Below, in pieces: positions 37,049 through 50,464 of a stretch of DNA of 64,000 bases; the stretch's first letter is position 1; each line of letters begins with the position of its first letter. The DNA is from Artemia franciscana (taxonomy: Eukaryota > Arthropoda > Branchiopoda > Anostraca > Artemiidae): assembly GCF_032884065.1 (NCBI RefSeq), contig NW_027063679.1, forward strand, positions 1 to 64,000, written 5' to 3'. The position numbers and the translations under genes were made by a program. The notes under the pieces were generated by a model, which searched no databases, had not been told where the DNA came from, and saw nothing but the letters and a program-made list of their open reading frames with translations.

Positions 37049-37781
37049 TGGTATAATTGTAGTTGAGTGACTTCTTACTATCTCAGAAAGGGGCTAGGTT
37101 AGGAAAATGAAACAGGCTGAAGTATATTCTGGGAAGGTATTTTAAAGTGCCCACCTCTACTCCTTTTCCCATTAGAGGGCCCTGAAATTAGCCTACATGA
37201 CAGGTCTATACCTATTGAAATTTTGACAAAACAACATTTTACCTTAATTTTCAGTGGTAAAATTCTAGTTGATTGACTTTTGGCTATCTTGGAAAGGGGT
37301 TAGGTTAGGAAAATGAAACTTTCAGGGATGGGTCTAAAGGCTAAAGTATGTCCCAGGAAGGTATTTTGAGGTACCCACCTCTACTCCTTCTATCTCTAGG
37401 GGGCCCTAAAATTTGCCTACATGACAGGTCTATACCTATCGAAATTTTGACAGAACAACATTTTACCTGAATATTCAGTTACCAGTTGCCTGTTCTCTGC
37501 CTTTAGTTCTGAAAATGCAATTCCTGTTATTTGAACATAATTCTGAGCCATATCAATATTTTTTTCAAAATTTAGGAAATGTATTTGCATATCTTTAAAA
37601 CCTTATAAATTGGGATTGAGCAAAGTTGTGAAGCTTAAAACAATTTTGTTGTAGGCTACTTCAATCAAACAGAAGATCTATTTTGCAAGGTTTCACTTTT
37701 ATAGCACACATATTTTTAAAGGTCATCAAACTCCCAAGTCCTTTCTGAGATAGCAAGAAGTCAATCAACTACAATTTTACC
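37049..37781. repeat. Foldback element with an internal 200-bp direct repeat
   Basis: The left end at 37049-37090 (TTGTAGTTGAGTGACTTC, then CTATCTCAGAAAGG) is the reverse complement, with few mismatches, of 37740-37781. Inside, 37055-37250 and 37262-37470 are diverged direct copies sharing GGTTAGGAAAATGAAAC, ACCCACCTCTACTCCTT and ATGACAGGTCTATACCTAT. No coding region. Confidence 0.75.
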
Positions 37782-40306
37782 ATATTTATTAACTGTTTAG
37801 TTATAGGATTTCATTTACCTCGTGAATATAGGCCTATGACTTGGGAGGAGTTGATTTGTAATTGTTTGGTATCATTTTAACTACCCCTCCCCCCTCTTTA
37901 GAAAGCTCTGAGCTTGGGCCCTAACACAAACACATTTTGCTTATACAGTGAAAGAAAGGACTTTGAATTGTGACAAAGTCTAGATTCTAAACAATAGAGA
38001 ATTAACTTACAATTGGACTAGTTTCTTATTTTTGCTTTTCCTTGATTTCTTCTAAAGATTGCCGTCAAGTCAGAAAAATTGCTAGAACACAAAGCTAGAA
38101 AAAAACTCACTAGATTCAGGAGAAAAAAAATCCCTTATTCAGCGAGAAAATCATTAGAATCATAATTTAGCAACTTCAATAGACAACGAGCTTTAGTGTT
38201 TCTAAAGCACTGATTTCAAAAAATTTTAAAGCTATAATCAATGCGATTGATTTATTTTCTTATCATGTTCAACTCAAGGGCACTAATCAGCAGGGGGTAC
38301 AGTTGCCCTCCCTAAATTTTGAAAATAGCTGTTATTTCGTCGTTTTGTTTCTTTTCTATGTAAAAATTCCTCTGGGTTCTGAAAAAAATATTTTCAAACA
38401 AAGTACCTGGAACAATCCTTCCCCAGCTCCAAGCGTTTTTTTTTAATGACAACTTTAACTTTTTATATTAATTTGTTAATGTTGACAAACAGTGGTGTAA
38501 CGAATTTATTTTACTTCTATCATAAAGTTTTTCAATAGTCTTATTCAATTCCAAGCTCTATCCAAAATATTTAGAAATGGCTTTTTCATTACTGGATCTA
38601 GCATAAGTATTGAGGGATCAACAAAAGTTTTAAAGAAAATGTTTGGTTTGGAGTGTTTTCATTGAAAAAATAATAATTTTTTACCGCTGATGTATTAAAT
38701 GAAGTTTGCCAACACTTTAAGTTTCCTTGACTTGACACCACTATGAAATTCTGTTAATTTGAACTGTGATGCTAATTTACAGTGGTCCTAATTTACAAAA
38801 ATGTATGAACTGCAAAGATTTTGTATATTTAAAAATGCTGAAGATAATGAAGGTATTTTTGGTGTCTAGAGAGGACAATTACTCAAACTCCCACTATTTG
38901 GCGTTCCTGAAAACTTTGAAGAATGAAAATTCTAAAAAAGATTTCCGTGGCGCAAAAAGACATAAAAATAATAAATAATCTGTAGCTATATCAAACAATA
39001 GCTTTTATTATTTACAAGAAAAAAAAATTAGAAATAACTACTTGCTTGCTTATGCTTGGTTTATCAATAATGAAAATAATGGCTTTGGTCATTAATTAGG
39101 CACAGGCAAAAAAAACATTTCAGGCAACTGGCTTGCAAAATTTACAAGTTTTAAGTTGTCGCGTATTTTTAAATACATGATAGCCTTAGTTCGTAACTTT
39201 TGCTCGTATACCTAGTTTTGTTATTATTTGTATCGAAAAAATTTCACAGCTTGATGAAAATACATGGAAATAATCAATTCTGTCGAGATTTTCTTGCAGA
39301 AACTGAATCTAGAAATCATATTTACATATTTGATGAATTGATGAAAAGAGATCTTTCTTTTGTAAGCAAGGAAAAACAGCTTACTTTACAAATAATCCAC
39401 GCCAAATTTACAATATTTTCACTAGTGGATGCCCAGGCCGTAATTAAGCTTTATGCGGGGCTGCCGTTGCAACATTTCCAGATTAAGCAGTATACTTTAT
39501 AAAAAATTGTGATCTAACTTTTCTATCAGCCCAGTGGCCGTTAATTGTAAATTCTTTGTTTAATTTATATGTTTTGGAGGAAAAATAAAAATGTCTATGT
39601 CTATGTCTACCATTATTAATGAACTAGTGTTTCCGAGACATAACAAAGAGAATGTTGGGAAGTTTAAATTGCTCTAGAGTTGATATTTGAGCATGACATA
39701 TGTACAATAACGCTGAGATAGATCGAGGAAGTGAATTTAATAGTATTATGGTACAGTGTTTTATTACAGTCAAAAATTAACCAAGACTGCATTGATCAAG
39801 ATACTGATAAGAACTATTTTACTTCTTACCTCCAGAGGCTGTATGCTCAATAACAGCTCCTACTTTATTCAGGATTTGGATAAATTTTACGAAAACGAAT
39901 CATGAGCATCCTTATCGGTCCCTGTCAAAGCATTCACTCGTGGAGGCAGGGGCGGATTCAAGTTTTAATTAGGGGAGGGTGCATAATAGGTTTCTTCAAT
40001 AAACTTGAGAACAAAGACATGCCCGCAATTAAAAGGAAATCTTGACAATTATTTGTCATAGGTATGTAGTGGAAATGGACGTAAATTTAATCTAAAACCT
40101 GGCGAGGGCTTAAGTTCTAATAAATCTGTTGAGATTAAAATGGTATAAAATATTGACACAAAAAATAGTAATTTATAAAAACCACCCACTATAAAAAAAA
40201 AAAAAAGCTGTTCACCATCTATGAAAAAAATGTTATTTAATTATTTTCTGCATAATGTTTTCCCTTTGTATTTTGGACAACTATAGCGGATGAGTTAAGC
40301 TTTTTA

Positions 40307-40339
<33 letters not shown>

Positions 40340-41880
40340 GTCCTTGAGCCATTTTTTTGGGCCAGGCACTCTTTGTGAAAATTTGTATAGGTCAAACCAG
40401 TTAGCATGTTGCCTAACTTTGTGGCATCGCTTAGTAGCTATGATAGTAATGAAGAGTGGGAAATAAGCATAAAGACACAACTTGTATATTCGTAAAAGAT
40501 ACATTAAACATTAAATACTAGTTTTTTTTAGGGGTGTAACAGGAAAAACAGAACAAAGATATAGTAATACATAGAAGACATTTAAAACTAGGGTTTTAAG
40601 TATAGGCAATAAAGCATTAACTAATCACTTTTTTAAATAGATGTTTTAATAAACAGTGTGAACGTCAACGAATCTCAAAAATTTACTAACCAAAATTTTA
40701 CTTTTCATAAAAACGCAGCGTATCTTTTCCGCTTTTTTAAGTTTAATATATTTCGCTTATATTACATAATTCAGAATTTTACAGGAAAAAGTCTATTTCG
40801 CTGTTTCCGCTCCCGCCATATCTACTTATTACACGGTCAACGTCTACCTCAATAATTCGGTGAATGTTTATCATGGCCAGTCCTGTCAGTTTAGAGCTCT
40901 TCGTTAGTATTTCCTCTTCTATTTACCCTAAAATATTCGAATAAGACCAAAATCGTCAGAAAAATAGGAACTTTATTAAAAATGCATGTAGGTAGGTGCC
41001 TCAAACTATGTATGTGAGTCAAAATACTCCTTAAAAAAAATATTTATATGTTTTTTTATTTTTATATTTGATAGGTATAGATTGGTGATTTATATTCTCA
41101 GGGTTTCAAGCTGTAGAGCTTTCTAATTATTTTTTTAATCTTAATATTTTCAGATATTCAATTCAGAAGTTTAAATCTCGATATGTCTGTAGAGCACAAA
41201 AATAAAAATCTGAAATTTGACTCAGATTTAGCATTAAGTAAGAGAATTACCCTGTAAAAATTTAGACTTCATGCTTAATGTAAGGACATCAACAAAACAA
41301 GTATTTAAGACTTAGCAAAATTGCCTCCCCATAAAAATATAACAGTGATGGAAGTGAATCAAGTTGTCCAGTCAACAATTTGCAAGTAAACAATAACTCG
41401 TTTAACACACAGCAAAACTTAAAAAAAAACATCGATAATATATGGGACAAGAACTATTTGTGAATGGAACAGTTTTAAAAAGAACTAATAAAAGCAAAAA
41501 AAAGTATCGGAAAAATAAATTAAAAATTTGATATATAATTACATTAATAAGTACCTGTTGTATTTTTGTTTGCTATGATCATTTTTTAAATTTCTTATCG
41601 TCTTGGGTTTCATTCATACTTCTATGATAAAAGATTTGTATTCGTTTTAAGCTAGACTTCCATATTCAAGTTAAAATTTACTTATTCTAAGATTTTTTTC
41701 ATTTATATTAGTAGCTATTGTATGTTTATTTCCTCTGATTGTTTATTTAATTTCTGATTGTTTGGGGCTTCATTGGTTCTTTAAAAGTAATTTCTGGTCG
41801 TTTTGAGTTTCATATATTATAGTTTTTATTTTTATTAATGCTGATATTAAGTTTAATATAGCCTTTACTTTTCTTTAAAA
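37782..41880. other. AT-rich DNA without a recognised gene
   Basis: A frame at 39200-39502 (100 codons, plus) shows no known domain; shortly after it, near 39590, comes TGTCTATGTCTATGTCTAC, a short tandem tail of the kind that ends non-LTR elements, so it may be a LINE 3' end. A run of 28 A lies at 40311-40338. GCAGGGGCGGATTCAAG near 39953 resembles a hAT-type terminus. Relics of the right-end repeat occur at 35698-35905 (just outside) and 41700-41895. Confidence 0.45.
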
Positions 41881-41899
41881 AAAACTTTCTTTTCTGAAT

Positions 41900-42930
41900 T
41901 TTAGACAAGGAAAATTCGTATTGAAGAAGTTGTCCTAGAAACTTTGAAAAAGCTTTATTAGATTGGAAATTATAACGTATAGTGCCCCTTTTAAATTTCG
42001 AAAGTGATTGGAGGGCAACTAACCCCTGCCCCTACAGCCATCATTTCCCCAAACACATCCAATCACAATTTCGAGATACCTATTTTGTTCAGCGTAGTCA
42101 AAAGGTACAATAACCCTCTGGGCAAGGGTAGTTTATGCCCCGGGGCTTACAAGATTTTTATGGAAAGGGTGGTCGTACAAACTTCGAAGGGAACTCATTG
42201 GATTGGAAATCAGAAGTTTTAGTATCATTTTTTATTCGGAGGGGAACGACCCCTCCTGTCCATGTCGAATTTTCACTAAATGCATCCAATAGAAATTTTT
42301 GAGATAGCCATTTCTTAAGTCCAACGATCCCATAGCAAGGCCTTTGGGATTAGCACAACCTCCTAGAGTCTTGGAGCGAGGGTTGTCAGTCATGCCCAGT
42401 GGGCACATACAATTTTATGGAATAGATGGTCAGGTGAACTTTAGATGAGGCTTATTTGATTGAAAATGTATAGTTCTAGTTCCCTTTTAAGAAGGGAAGT
42501 CCCCTTCCCCCTCCCTGATATCTTCTTTTCCTCAAACACACCCGATCGACATTGTGAGATTGCCATTTTGTTCCTAATAGTCACAATAGCAAATATCAAT
42601 GTCTTCAGAGTGGAAACACCCCCTCCCCCATACCCCAGGGATAAGGGTTGTAAGTTACAGCCCGGCATATAAGCTTCTTAGGGAACGGGTGGTTGTATAC
42701 TTTGGATCGGATGGGGCTCATTCGATTAAAAGTAAGAATTTCTAGTTCTTTTTTAAGAGTCAAAAGTGAATGGAGGAAAACAAGCCTCTCCCCCAAGCCA
42801 ATCATTCCCCAAAACACATCCGATCAAAAACTTAAGAGAGTTACTTTGTTCATCATTCCCCACAGTCCTCAGGGCAAGGGTTGTAAGTTAGGCAATCCGT
42901 TCACGTTTACATATAGCATGTGGTATTGAG
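41900..42930 (+). repeat. Degenerate repeat array, about 5 units of 200-240 bp
   Basis: Successive units repeat TCATTNGATTGGAAAT..AGTTCTAGT, a GTGATTGGAGG..CCCC block, CCAAACACATCCAATC, ATTTTGTTCAGC and CAAGGGTTGTAAGTTA. Same family as 33340-33860 and the young copies at 62-63.6 kb. Short open frames inside are by-products. Confidence 0.75.
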
Positions 42931-43029
42931 AAAGGTATGCATGTTTGACTTTTACTTTCCAAAAAGACGAAGAACATTCAGGCAAGCCTTTAAGAGAATG
43001 TTAAGGCAAGTATTCAACAAAATCAACAC

Positions 43030-43857
43030 ATGTTATGTGTATACGGATTGTCAAAAGGGCATAACCCAGAAATGACTGAGTATACTAATTTGGAACTTCC
43101 AGGAAATGATAAGGGAGACGACCTAAAAAGCAATATTTGCCACTACCGGTGCTATTATAACTACTATGCTACTACTGCTACCAAGACTACTACCGCACTA
43201 CTCTATTTAGAATATTGAGGGGGAACTTGAACTAAATTATAACACGATATGTGCATGTGAAGTAGTTTGGGTATTAAATTGGAACTTTCAGAGAATACTG
43301 AAAGGGGAGGATCATATGACCAAAAGGCAATATGCGCAGGCTACTACTAATACTACTATCGCTGCTTCATTCACTGCCTCTACACTACTACTACTACTAC
43401 TTCTTTTGCAACTACTTGTAAGGCTAAGAGCATTAAGATGAACATTTCAAGAAGTATATGAACATACAGGCTATCAAAAGGACATATCAGCAATGGCTAA
43501 TTGTATTATGTTGAAACATCCAAAACTTAATTAGAGGGATGTTCTGCTGACCAAAGGGCATTACGTTAATACTACTGCTGCTACTAGTGCTACCGCTATT
43601 ATTATTGCAACTATTACTAAAGGCATGAAGTTGAAATTTTCAAGTAATTATGAGGGGGTGGGGTGAACTTAGTCACAAAACACCGTCTGTATGCAAGTTG
43701 TCAAAAGGGCGCCACAGCAATATCTGATGAGCAGTCTGGTGTCTGAAATTGAAACAAACAAGGCTGGCTACAGCGGATGTTGAAATAACAAAAAAAAAAA
43801 AAAATTAAAATCCTGATGTTACTGATTATACTCATACTACTGCTACTGCTTCCACTG
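43030..43857 (+). repeat. Tandem repeats of about 200 bp laced with (TAC)n, ending in the gap
   Basis: About four degenerate units share TTGTCAAAAGGGCATAA.C.C.GAAATG..TA, a TTGGAACTTCCAGG-like block and a block ending in trinucleotide (TAC/TGC)n. The array runs straight into the N gap, which suggests assembly stopped in it. Confidence 0.7.
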
Positions 43858-43957
43858 NNNNNNNNNNNNNNNNNNNNNNNNNNNNNNNNNNNNNNNNNNN
43901 NNNNNNNNNNNNNNNNNNNNNNNNNNNNNNNNNNNNNNNNNNNNNNNNNNNNNNNNN
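43858..43957. other. Assembly gap, 100 N
   Basis: A run of exactly 100 N, a common placeholder for a join of unknown size. Sequence to its right is the start of the second copy of the 5249-21323 block. Confidence 0.99.
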
Positions 43958-45389
43958 ACAGAGAAATACCCAAAAAATCCCAAGCCGTTTTTTATAACCT
44001 CTCCTTAATTTTTCTATCGGATTATGATAGAAAAAAAATTCTAACCATTTTTACTAAAAACAAAATGAAAATATAAAAACAGGTAAAAAATATAATAAAA
44101 TTGATCCAAGTAATATTTTTTTAATTTTCTTAAATTTGTTTATAAAATTATTAAAAATTATTTACCTATTAAAAAAAAGAACTTTTATCAGCTTTTAACA
44201 ACCATGTCCCTCAATTTCAAAAATAACCAGTCTAAAATACCAAATCTCGTCCGTCAGACTTGTCTTTCAAAGTTATACGATTTACACTACCTCCAAGGTG
44301 GGCAGGGAGAGATCCCCACCAGGGGATTACGGGGATAGCAACTCATTCCAACCTACTCAGAGAACTTGTTTCGGCTGAACAAGAGGGCAAACTTATGCTA
44401 ACCTTCAGCTGGATAACCAGAACTCACGATTACTCTTTAAGTGTACCATACTAAATAAGTCTAAAGACATTTCTTTCTGAAAGCACACAAAGAAATCCAG
44501 TCCATCCAAGGGTGTGTGCGCCTCTATTTGAAGACCTGCGCTAGAGAAGAATCCTAAACGACTACTAATAACCTAAATTCTGCTAAAAGCCAGTAAATAG
44601 GGACGTTGTGACAACACTGGAATGGACAGGAAAGTCCCTCCTCCAAGGCCTTATCCAGGATTTTTGTTCTGGAGGCGGTCTTTTTTAGGGGACAGGGGTA
44701 CATATCTTTTAAAAAATGCTAAATAACACATCAAAATTTTGTTTATATGCATTTTTGCAGCGTTTTTACGAACGGACAAAATGTCGATAAGGGGTTCAAA
44801 CCTCCCAAACCCCCTGGATATGGTCTTGCCCCCCACCAATGAAAGAATTGTCGACCCCCTCCCTCTTTCTCTCTCACAAGAATAAAAAAATGGTGCCCTA
44901 CATGAACTGTTTCCAATTTGGCTTTCCAACCTTGTCAAACTGAACTCTTCACACCCCTTAAAGGTCTGACCAGTGAAGGCCTATGTTTATTATCATAATT
45001 TTGATTAACCCACTCATCACCATCAACTACTCATTACTTATTTGATTATTTTTATTCACCGGTTTTGTGAGTGGGAAAAGAGCAAAGCACTCCGTAATCA
45101 ACCATAAAATTAAATATCTGTTTCTTTTTTATTAAAAGTTTCATGTTTATACAATCCACGAATTTATAGTTCAGTCCCAATGTTAAACTACTGAAATTAA
45201 ACTTTAGGTATGACAAAGAAGGCTGCATAGACTACTTTTCCCAAGGCGTTCAAGGATGATTTCCCTAGTCTAGGAAACATTTCAATCAATCAATCAATCA
45301 AAATCTTTATTAACCAAAAAACCACACAAGAGTTCAATATGGAGTAGATGAGATGACAAAAACAACAACAAACAAGAGTCAAGAGCTCA

Positions 45390-46694
45390 TATGGTACTTG
45401 TGACGAGGTTGGAAGAGCGAATAGCCAAGTGCTTCTTCCCACCAAGTTTCATTACGATCTCTCCACTCTAAGCGTTTTCCGATATTTCCAGTTTCCCCCT
45501 CCAACCCCCCTCAATGTCACCAGATCCGGTCGGGATTTACAATAAGAGCTCTGAGACACGAGGTCCTTCTAAATATCAAATTTCATTAAGATCTGATACC
45601 CCTTCGTAAGTTAAAAATACCTCATTTTTTCTAATTTTTCCAATTTAACCGCCCTTTCAATCCATAGATAGTCAAATCGGGGAAGCGACTATTTCTAATT
45701 AATCTGGTAGGGTCTCTGATTCGCCTGCCATCTTTCAGCAATCGCTATATTGATCACGTATCTAGTTTCAGATCTTCTTCATGTAAAAATTGGGGTGCTC
45801 CGGGATTCAAAACTGAGACCTCTCGCACCCTAAGCGAGAATCACACCCCTAGACCACAAGCCATACTTAAGAAAAACAATCGTTGGTTTTATCAGCAAAT
45901 AAAATTCTTCTCAACTATCTTGTTCGCTCTCCCCCCCCCACCAGATGGTCAAATCGGGAAAGAGACTATTTCTAATTTAATCTAGTGTGGTCCCTGATAC
46001 GCCAGCCAACTTTCATCGTTCTAGCTTATCTAGAAGTGCCCAAACTGGCGAATCGCCCCAATTCCCCTAAAGAGAGCGAATCCGGTCCGATTATGTCAAT
46101 AGCATATCTAGGACATGTGCTTATTCTTCCCACCAAGTTTCATCCCAATCTCTACACTATAAGCGTTTTCCAAGATTTCTGGTTTCCCCCTCCAACTTCC
46201 CCAATATCACCGGTTCCAGTCAGAATTTAAAATAAGGGCTCTGAGACACGAGATCCTTCTAAATATCAAATTTCATTAAGATCTGCTCACCCGTTCGTAA
46301 GTTAAAAATACATCATTTTTCTAATTTTTCCACATAACCCCCCCCCCCCCCCAACGTCACCAGATCTGGTCGGGATTTAAAATAAAAGCTCTGAGACACA
46401 ATATCCTTCTAAATATCAAATTAAATTAAGATCTGATTACCCGTTCGTAAGTTAAAAATAACTCTTTTTTTCTAATTTTTCCGAATTAACCGTCCCACCC
46501 CCCACCCCCAGATGATCGAATCGATGAAACGACTATTTCTAATTTAATTTGGTCTGGTCCCTGATACGCCTGCCAAATTTCATCGTCCTAGCTTATCTGA
46601 AAGTGCCCAAACTAGCAAAATCGGGACCGACAGACAGAGAGGCCAACAGAAATTGCGATCACTATATGTCACTTGGTAAATACGAAGTCCCATA
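45390..46694. mobile_element. TIR-bounded array element 1, second copy
   Basis: Counterpart of 6687-7988, left end TATGGTACTTG, right end AAGTCCCATA, with the same internal ~300-bp units. Confidence 0.65.
45794..45862 (-). pseudogene. tRNA-Pro(AGG)-like pseudogene, second copy
   Basis: Identical in the visible tRNA-like core to 7091-7159: D-arm GTGGTCTAGGGGT, intact AGG anticodon arm, degraded T-arm and unpaired acceptor. Confidence 0.75.
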
Positions 46695-47456
46695 AGAACA
46701 AAACAAAGAACACGCTCACAAAGAAATATATACTACAAAGAATAGATTCAAATATTTTTACTAACACATAGCAGGATGGAGGCTGTTTGTCATATCAAGC
46801 TTAGAAAAATAGCAACCACGACACTCCTCAGACACGGTTAGTGGTTCAGTTATCCCGTAGGCTGACACTAGTGTTTTGTTTCCAGCCCATAGGGGTATAC
46901 ACAAGAGAAATTTCGCGAAACGAAAATATAGAGATCTAATAGTCTTTTTATCAGTAGCCGTAAACACATTCCAAAACGGAGTCAAAGCGAGGACATGAGG
47001 TATCGCAAAAGCGTTGAACACACGGACAGGAATATGCCTATTCTAACTAGCTTTACAGCAAATAGCACACCAAACACTTTTCTAAGTTTCTCACTTAGAT
47101 GAAAGATAAGGAGAGCCCTTGTCGTTTATAAAATATCCCTTATCAGGAGACAGAGATACTTAATACAGGCAGATAATTGAACACTCTGATTTCCTAACTG
47201 TACGCATCCAACATCACCGACAGATTTGCCGAAAGCAAGGACCTCGCTCTTCGAAGCATGAGAATTAAGACCAATTCCGGCATATTCCCTACTAAGCAGA
47301 GCAAAACTTTCTTCCACAGACAGTACAGTTCTACTTAAATTCAGTACATCGTCAGCTTCATTGAGTATGGAAAGGTCCAAACCTTTAAAAACAAAAATAA
47401 TTCTAGCCTTTTTTTGGGACTAGAATTATTTATGTTTAACAAGAGCTAAGAACTCA

Positions 47457-49278
47457 TATGGTACTTGTGACTAGGCATGTAACAAAATTCTATGAATAAA
47501 TAGATTGAGTTAAAAGGAAAATAAGAGGCTTAATGCCGGTCAGGATTTAAAATAAGAGCTCTGAGTCACGATGTCCTTCTAAATATCAAAATTCATTAAG
47601 ATCCGATCACCCACTCGTATGTTATAAATACCTAATTTTTTCTAATTTTTCCTCTCCCTTTAGCCCCCCAGATGGTCGAATCTAGGAAAACGACTTTATC
47701 AAGTCAATTTGTGCAGCTCCCTGACACGCCTGCCAATTTTCATCGTCCTAGCACGTCCAGAAGGACCAAACTCGCCAAATCACTGAACCCCTCCCCCCAA
47801 CTCCCCCAAAGAGATCCAATCCAGTACGGTTCCGTCAATCACGTATCAAGGACATTTGCATATTCTATCCACCAAGCTTCATCCCGATTCCTCCACTCAA
47901 AGTCTTTTCCAAGATTTCCCCCTCCAACTACCCCCAATGTCAAAAGATCTGGTCGGGATGTGAAATAAGATCTCTGAGACATAAATTCCTTCTAAATATC
48001 AAATTTCATTAAGATCCGATCATCTATTCGTAAGATAAAAATACCCCAATTATCACGTTTTCCAAGAATTCCGGTTTCCCCCTCCAATCCCCCCAATGTC
48101 AAAGGATCTGGTCGGAATTTAAAATTAGAGCTTTAAAGCACAAGATCCTTCTAAATATCAAATTTCATTAAGATCTGGTCACCCTTTTGTAAGTTACAAA
48201 TACCTCGATTTTCAAAATTACCCCCCCCCCAACTCCACCAAAGAGAGTAGATCCGGTCTAGGTATTCGCTTTAGGTATTTTCTAAGATTTCCGGTTCCTC
48301 CCAATTGCCCTCCCCCCAATTACACTGGATCCGTTTGAGATTTAAAATAAGAGATCTGAGTTACGAGGTCCTTCTAAATATGAAGTTTCATGAAGATCCG
48401 ATCACTTCTTCGTAAGTGAAAAATACGTCATTTTTTCTAATTTTTCAGAATTAACCCCCCTCCCCCCCAATATAGCGGATCTGTTCCAATTATGTAAATC
48501 ACGACTTCTGCTTATTTTTCCCACCAAGTTTCATCCCGATCCCTCCAATCTAAACGTTTTCCATCATTTTTGGTTCCCCCACCCCAAACTCCCCCCAATG
48601 TCACCAAATCCGGTCGGGACTTAAAATAAGAGCTTTGAGACACGATATCCTTCTAAATGTCAAGTTTCATTGAGATCCGGTCACCCGTTCGTAAGTTAAA
48701 AATACCTCATTTTTTCTAATTTTTCAGAATTAACCCCTCCCCCCCCCCCAAACTACCCCAAAGCGAGCGGATCCGTTCCGGTTATGTCAATCATGTATCT
48801 AGGACTTGTGCTTATTTTTCCCACCAAGTTTCATCCCGATCCCTCCACTCTAAGTGTTTTCCAAGCTTCAGGTTTCCCCCTCCCAACTCCACCCCCCAAT
48901 GTCACCAGAGCTGGTCGGGATTTTAAATAAGAGCTCTGAGACACGATATCCTTCTAAATATCAAATTTCATTGAGATCCGATCACCCGTTCCTAAGTTAA
49001 AAATACCTGATTTTTTTTAGTTTTTCACAATTAACGCCCCAATTTACTATAGAAGTAAAAATACTTCTATTTTTTCCGAATTAACGGGCCCCCACTCCCC
49101 CCCCACCCCAGATGGTCAAATCAGGAAAAAGACTATTTATAATTTAATCTGGTCCGGTCCCTGATACGCCTGCCAAATTTCATCGTCCTAGCTTACCTGG
49201 AAGTGCCTAAAGTAGCAAAACCGGGACCGACAGAATTTGCGATTGCTATATGTCACTTGGTTAATACCAAGTACCATA
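47457..49278. mobile_element. TIR-bounded array element 2, second copy
   Basis: Counterpart of 8751-10817. Ends are TATGGTACTTG (47457-47467) and CAAGTACCATA (49268-49278): both ends carry the matching change relative to copy 1, so the inverted ends remain perfect. It is shorter because part of the last units is missing near 49036-49065. Confidence 0.65.
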
Positions 49279-49671
49279 AAAAAAGAAAACAAAAGGCAAG
49301 TATCACCCACCTACTCACTCCCCCCCCCCCCCCTATCTTTTTGTTTATAAAAATCAATTATTATATCTTAGGTTTTTGACTCTAGACACTAATACCTCGG
49401 TGAAAAAGGATCCCCCCCCCTCCTCCTGCCAAAATAATTTCTAAAAAAAAATTATAATGCACAAAACTTTATTATTTCAACCAACATGTTTTTATGTATG
49501 TATATCTATAGAATTCCAGAACTTGGTGTTAAGTGCATATTATTTTCTTCTTTTTTTTTTACATAAATCTCCCCTTGTCTTAAAAAAAAATCTATCCAAG
49601 GTTTTGCCTCTGGATTCGTCTAGGTACAAATGTAGCGTCAAGATAAAAAAGGGAAAATGAAAAATAATTAC

Positions 49672-49913
49672 CAGCAATAGGAAGCAGGATTCCAAGCAGG
49701 AAGACGAGAAGCGATCCAACTAACTGGAATAGAAGATAGAATGCAGCCAGAAAAATAGCCAAACAAATAAGAGGGTGAGACTGCTTAAAAGATGTAATCT
49801 GCGAATGCGCGTCAGAGGCATCGCCAACAACGCCAACAACGCCAACAACAACGCCAGCAACGCCAACAGCGAATGAGATCAGTCCCACAAGCATTTGTGT
49901 TGGATGAATAACC
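49672..49913 (-). CDS. ARL6IP5: ARL6IP5 exon 2, second copy, with 8-codon expansion
   Basis: 242 nt. Between GVAG and ASDAHS the FSY of copy 1 is replaced by VVVGVVGVVGD, built from imperfect AACGCC/AAC repeats on the plus strand. Reading frame, acceptor and donor are kept. The expansion falls at the end of the first hydrophobic region. Confidence 0.87.
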
Positions 49914-50464
49914 CTATAATATATTGGGCAAAATCAGCAAAAAATATTTAAATACTAAAAGAAGACAAAGTGTATATTCCCTTTGAAAATACTTAAAAAA
50001 ATTACAATATCATCACACATGCATAAAGGAGAAGAAAAAAGAGACCGAAGAATGATAAAAAAGGATATTGAAAAATAATAGCCTAAAAATCCACCTGTTC
50101 ATATTCTGCACTCACCCTTGCTTTTGATAAAAGTCCCTGACATCTCTCTTCATTAGACTGAGACCTGTGTTCATCAAGGAGTATCTACGTATATATACAA
50201 GAATTTCCAAGAATAAATATACAATGATATTCAACGAATCTACACGCACATACGAAAGTCCAGCAACACCACCACCGAATGAAAGATAGTGGGTGAAATT
50301 AGCCTAACATACTGGGTAAGGTCAACACAAAACGTAATAAAAACTAAAAGCATCAGGAAGGGAGAAGATATATACTTCATTTAAAACTAATTAAGTAATT
50401 AATAACATCATCATAGGTGCATAGAGGAATCGAACAATGTAACAAATCGACCTTGAAAGATAAT

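Larger units (their letters stand above)
45274..47395 (-). mobile_element. LINE relic, second copy (nested element inside)
   Basis: Counterpart of 6573-8690: (TTGA)n tail and AATAAAG at its left end, the TIR-bounded element at 45390-46694 inside, and the reverse transcriptase fragments at 47380-47126 (EADDVLNLSRTV) and 47021-46761 (LYFRFAKFLLCIPL). Confidence 0.75.

Noticed and set aside
39945-39975. GCAGGGGCGGATTCAAG, resembling a hAT-type terminal repeat
   Set aside because: No matching opposite terminus or target-site duplication was found nearby.
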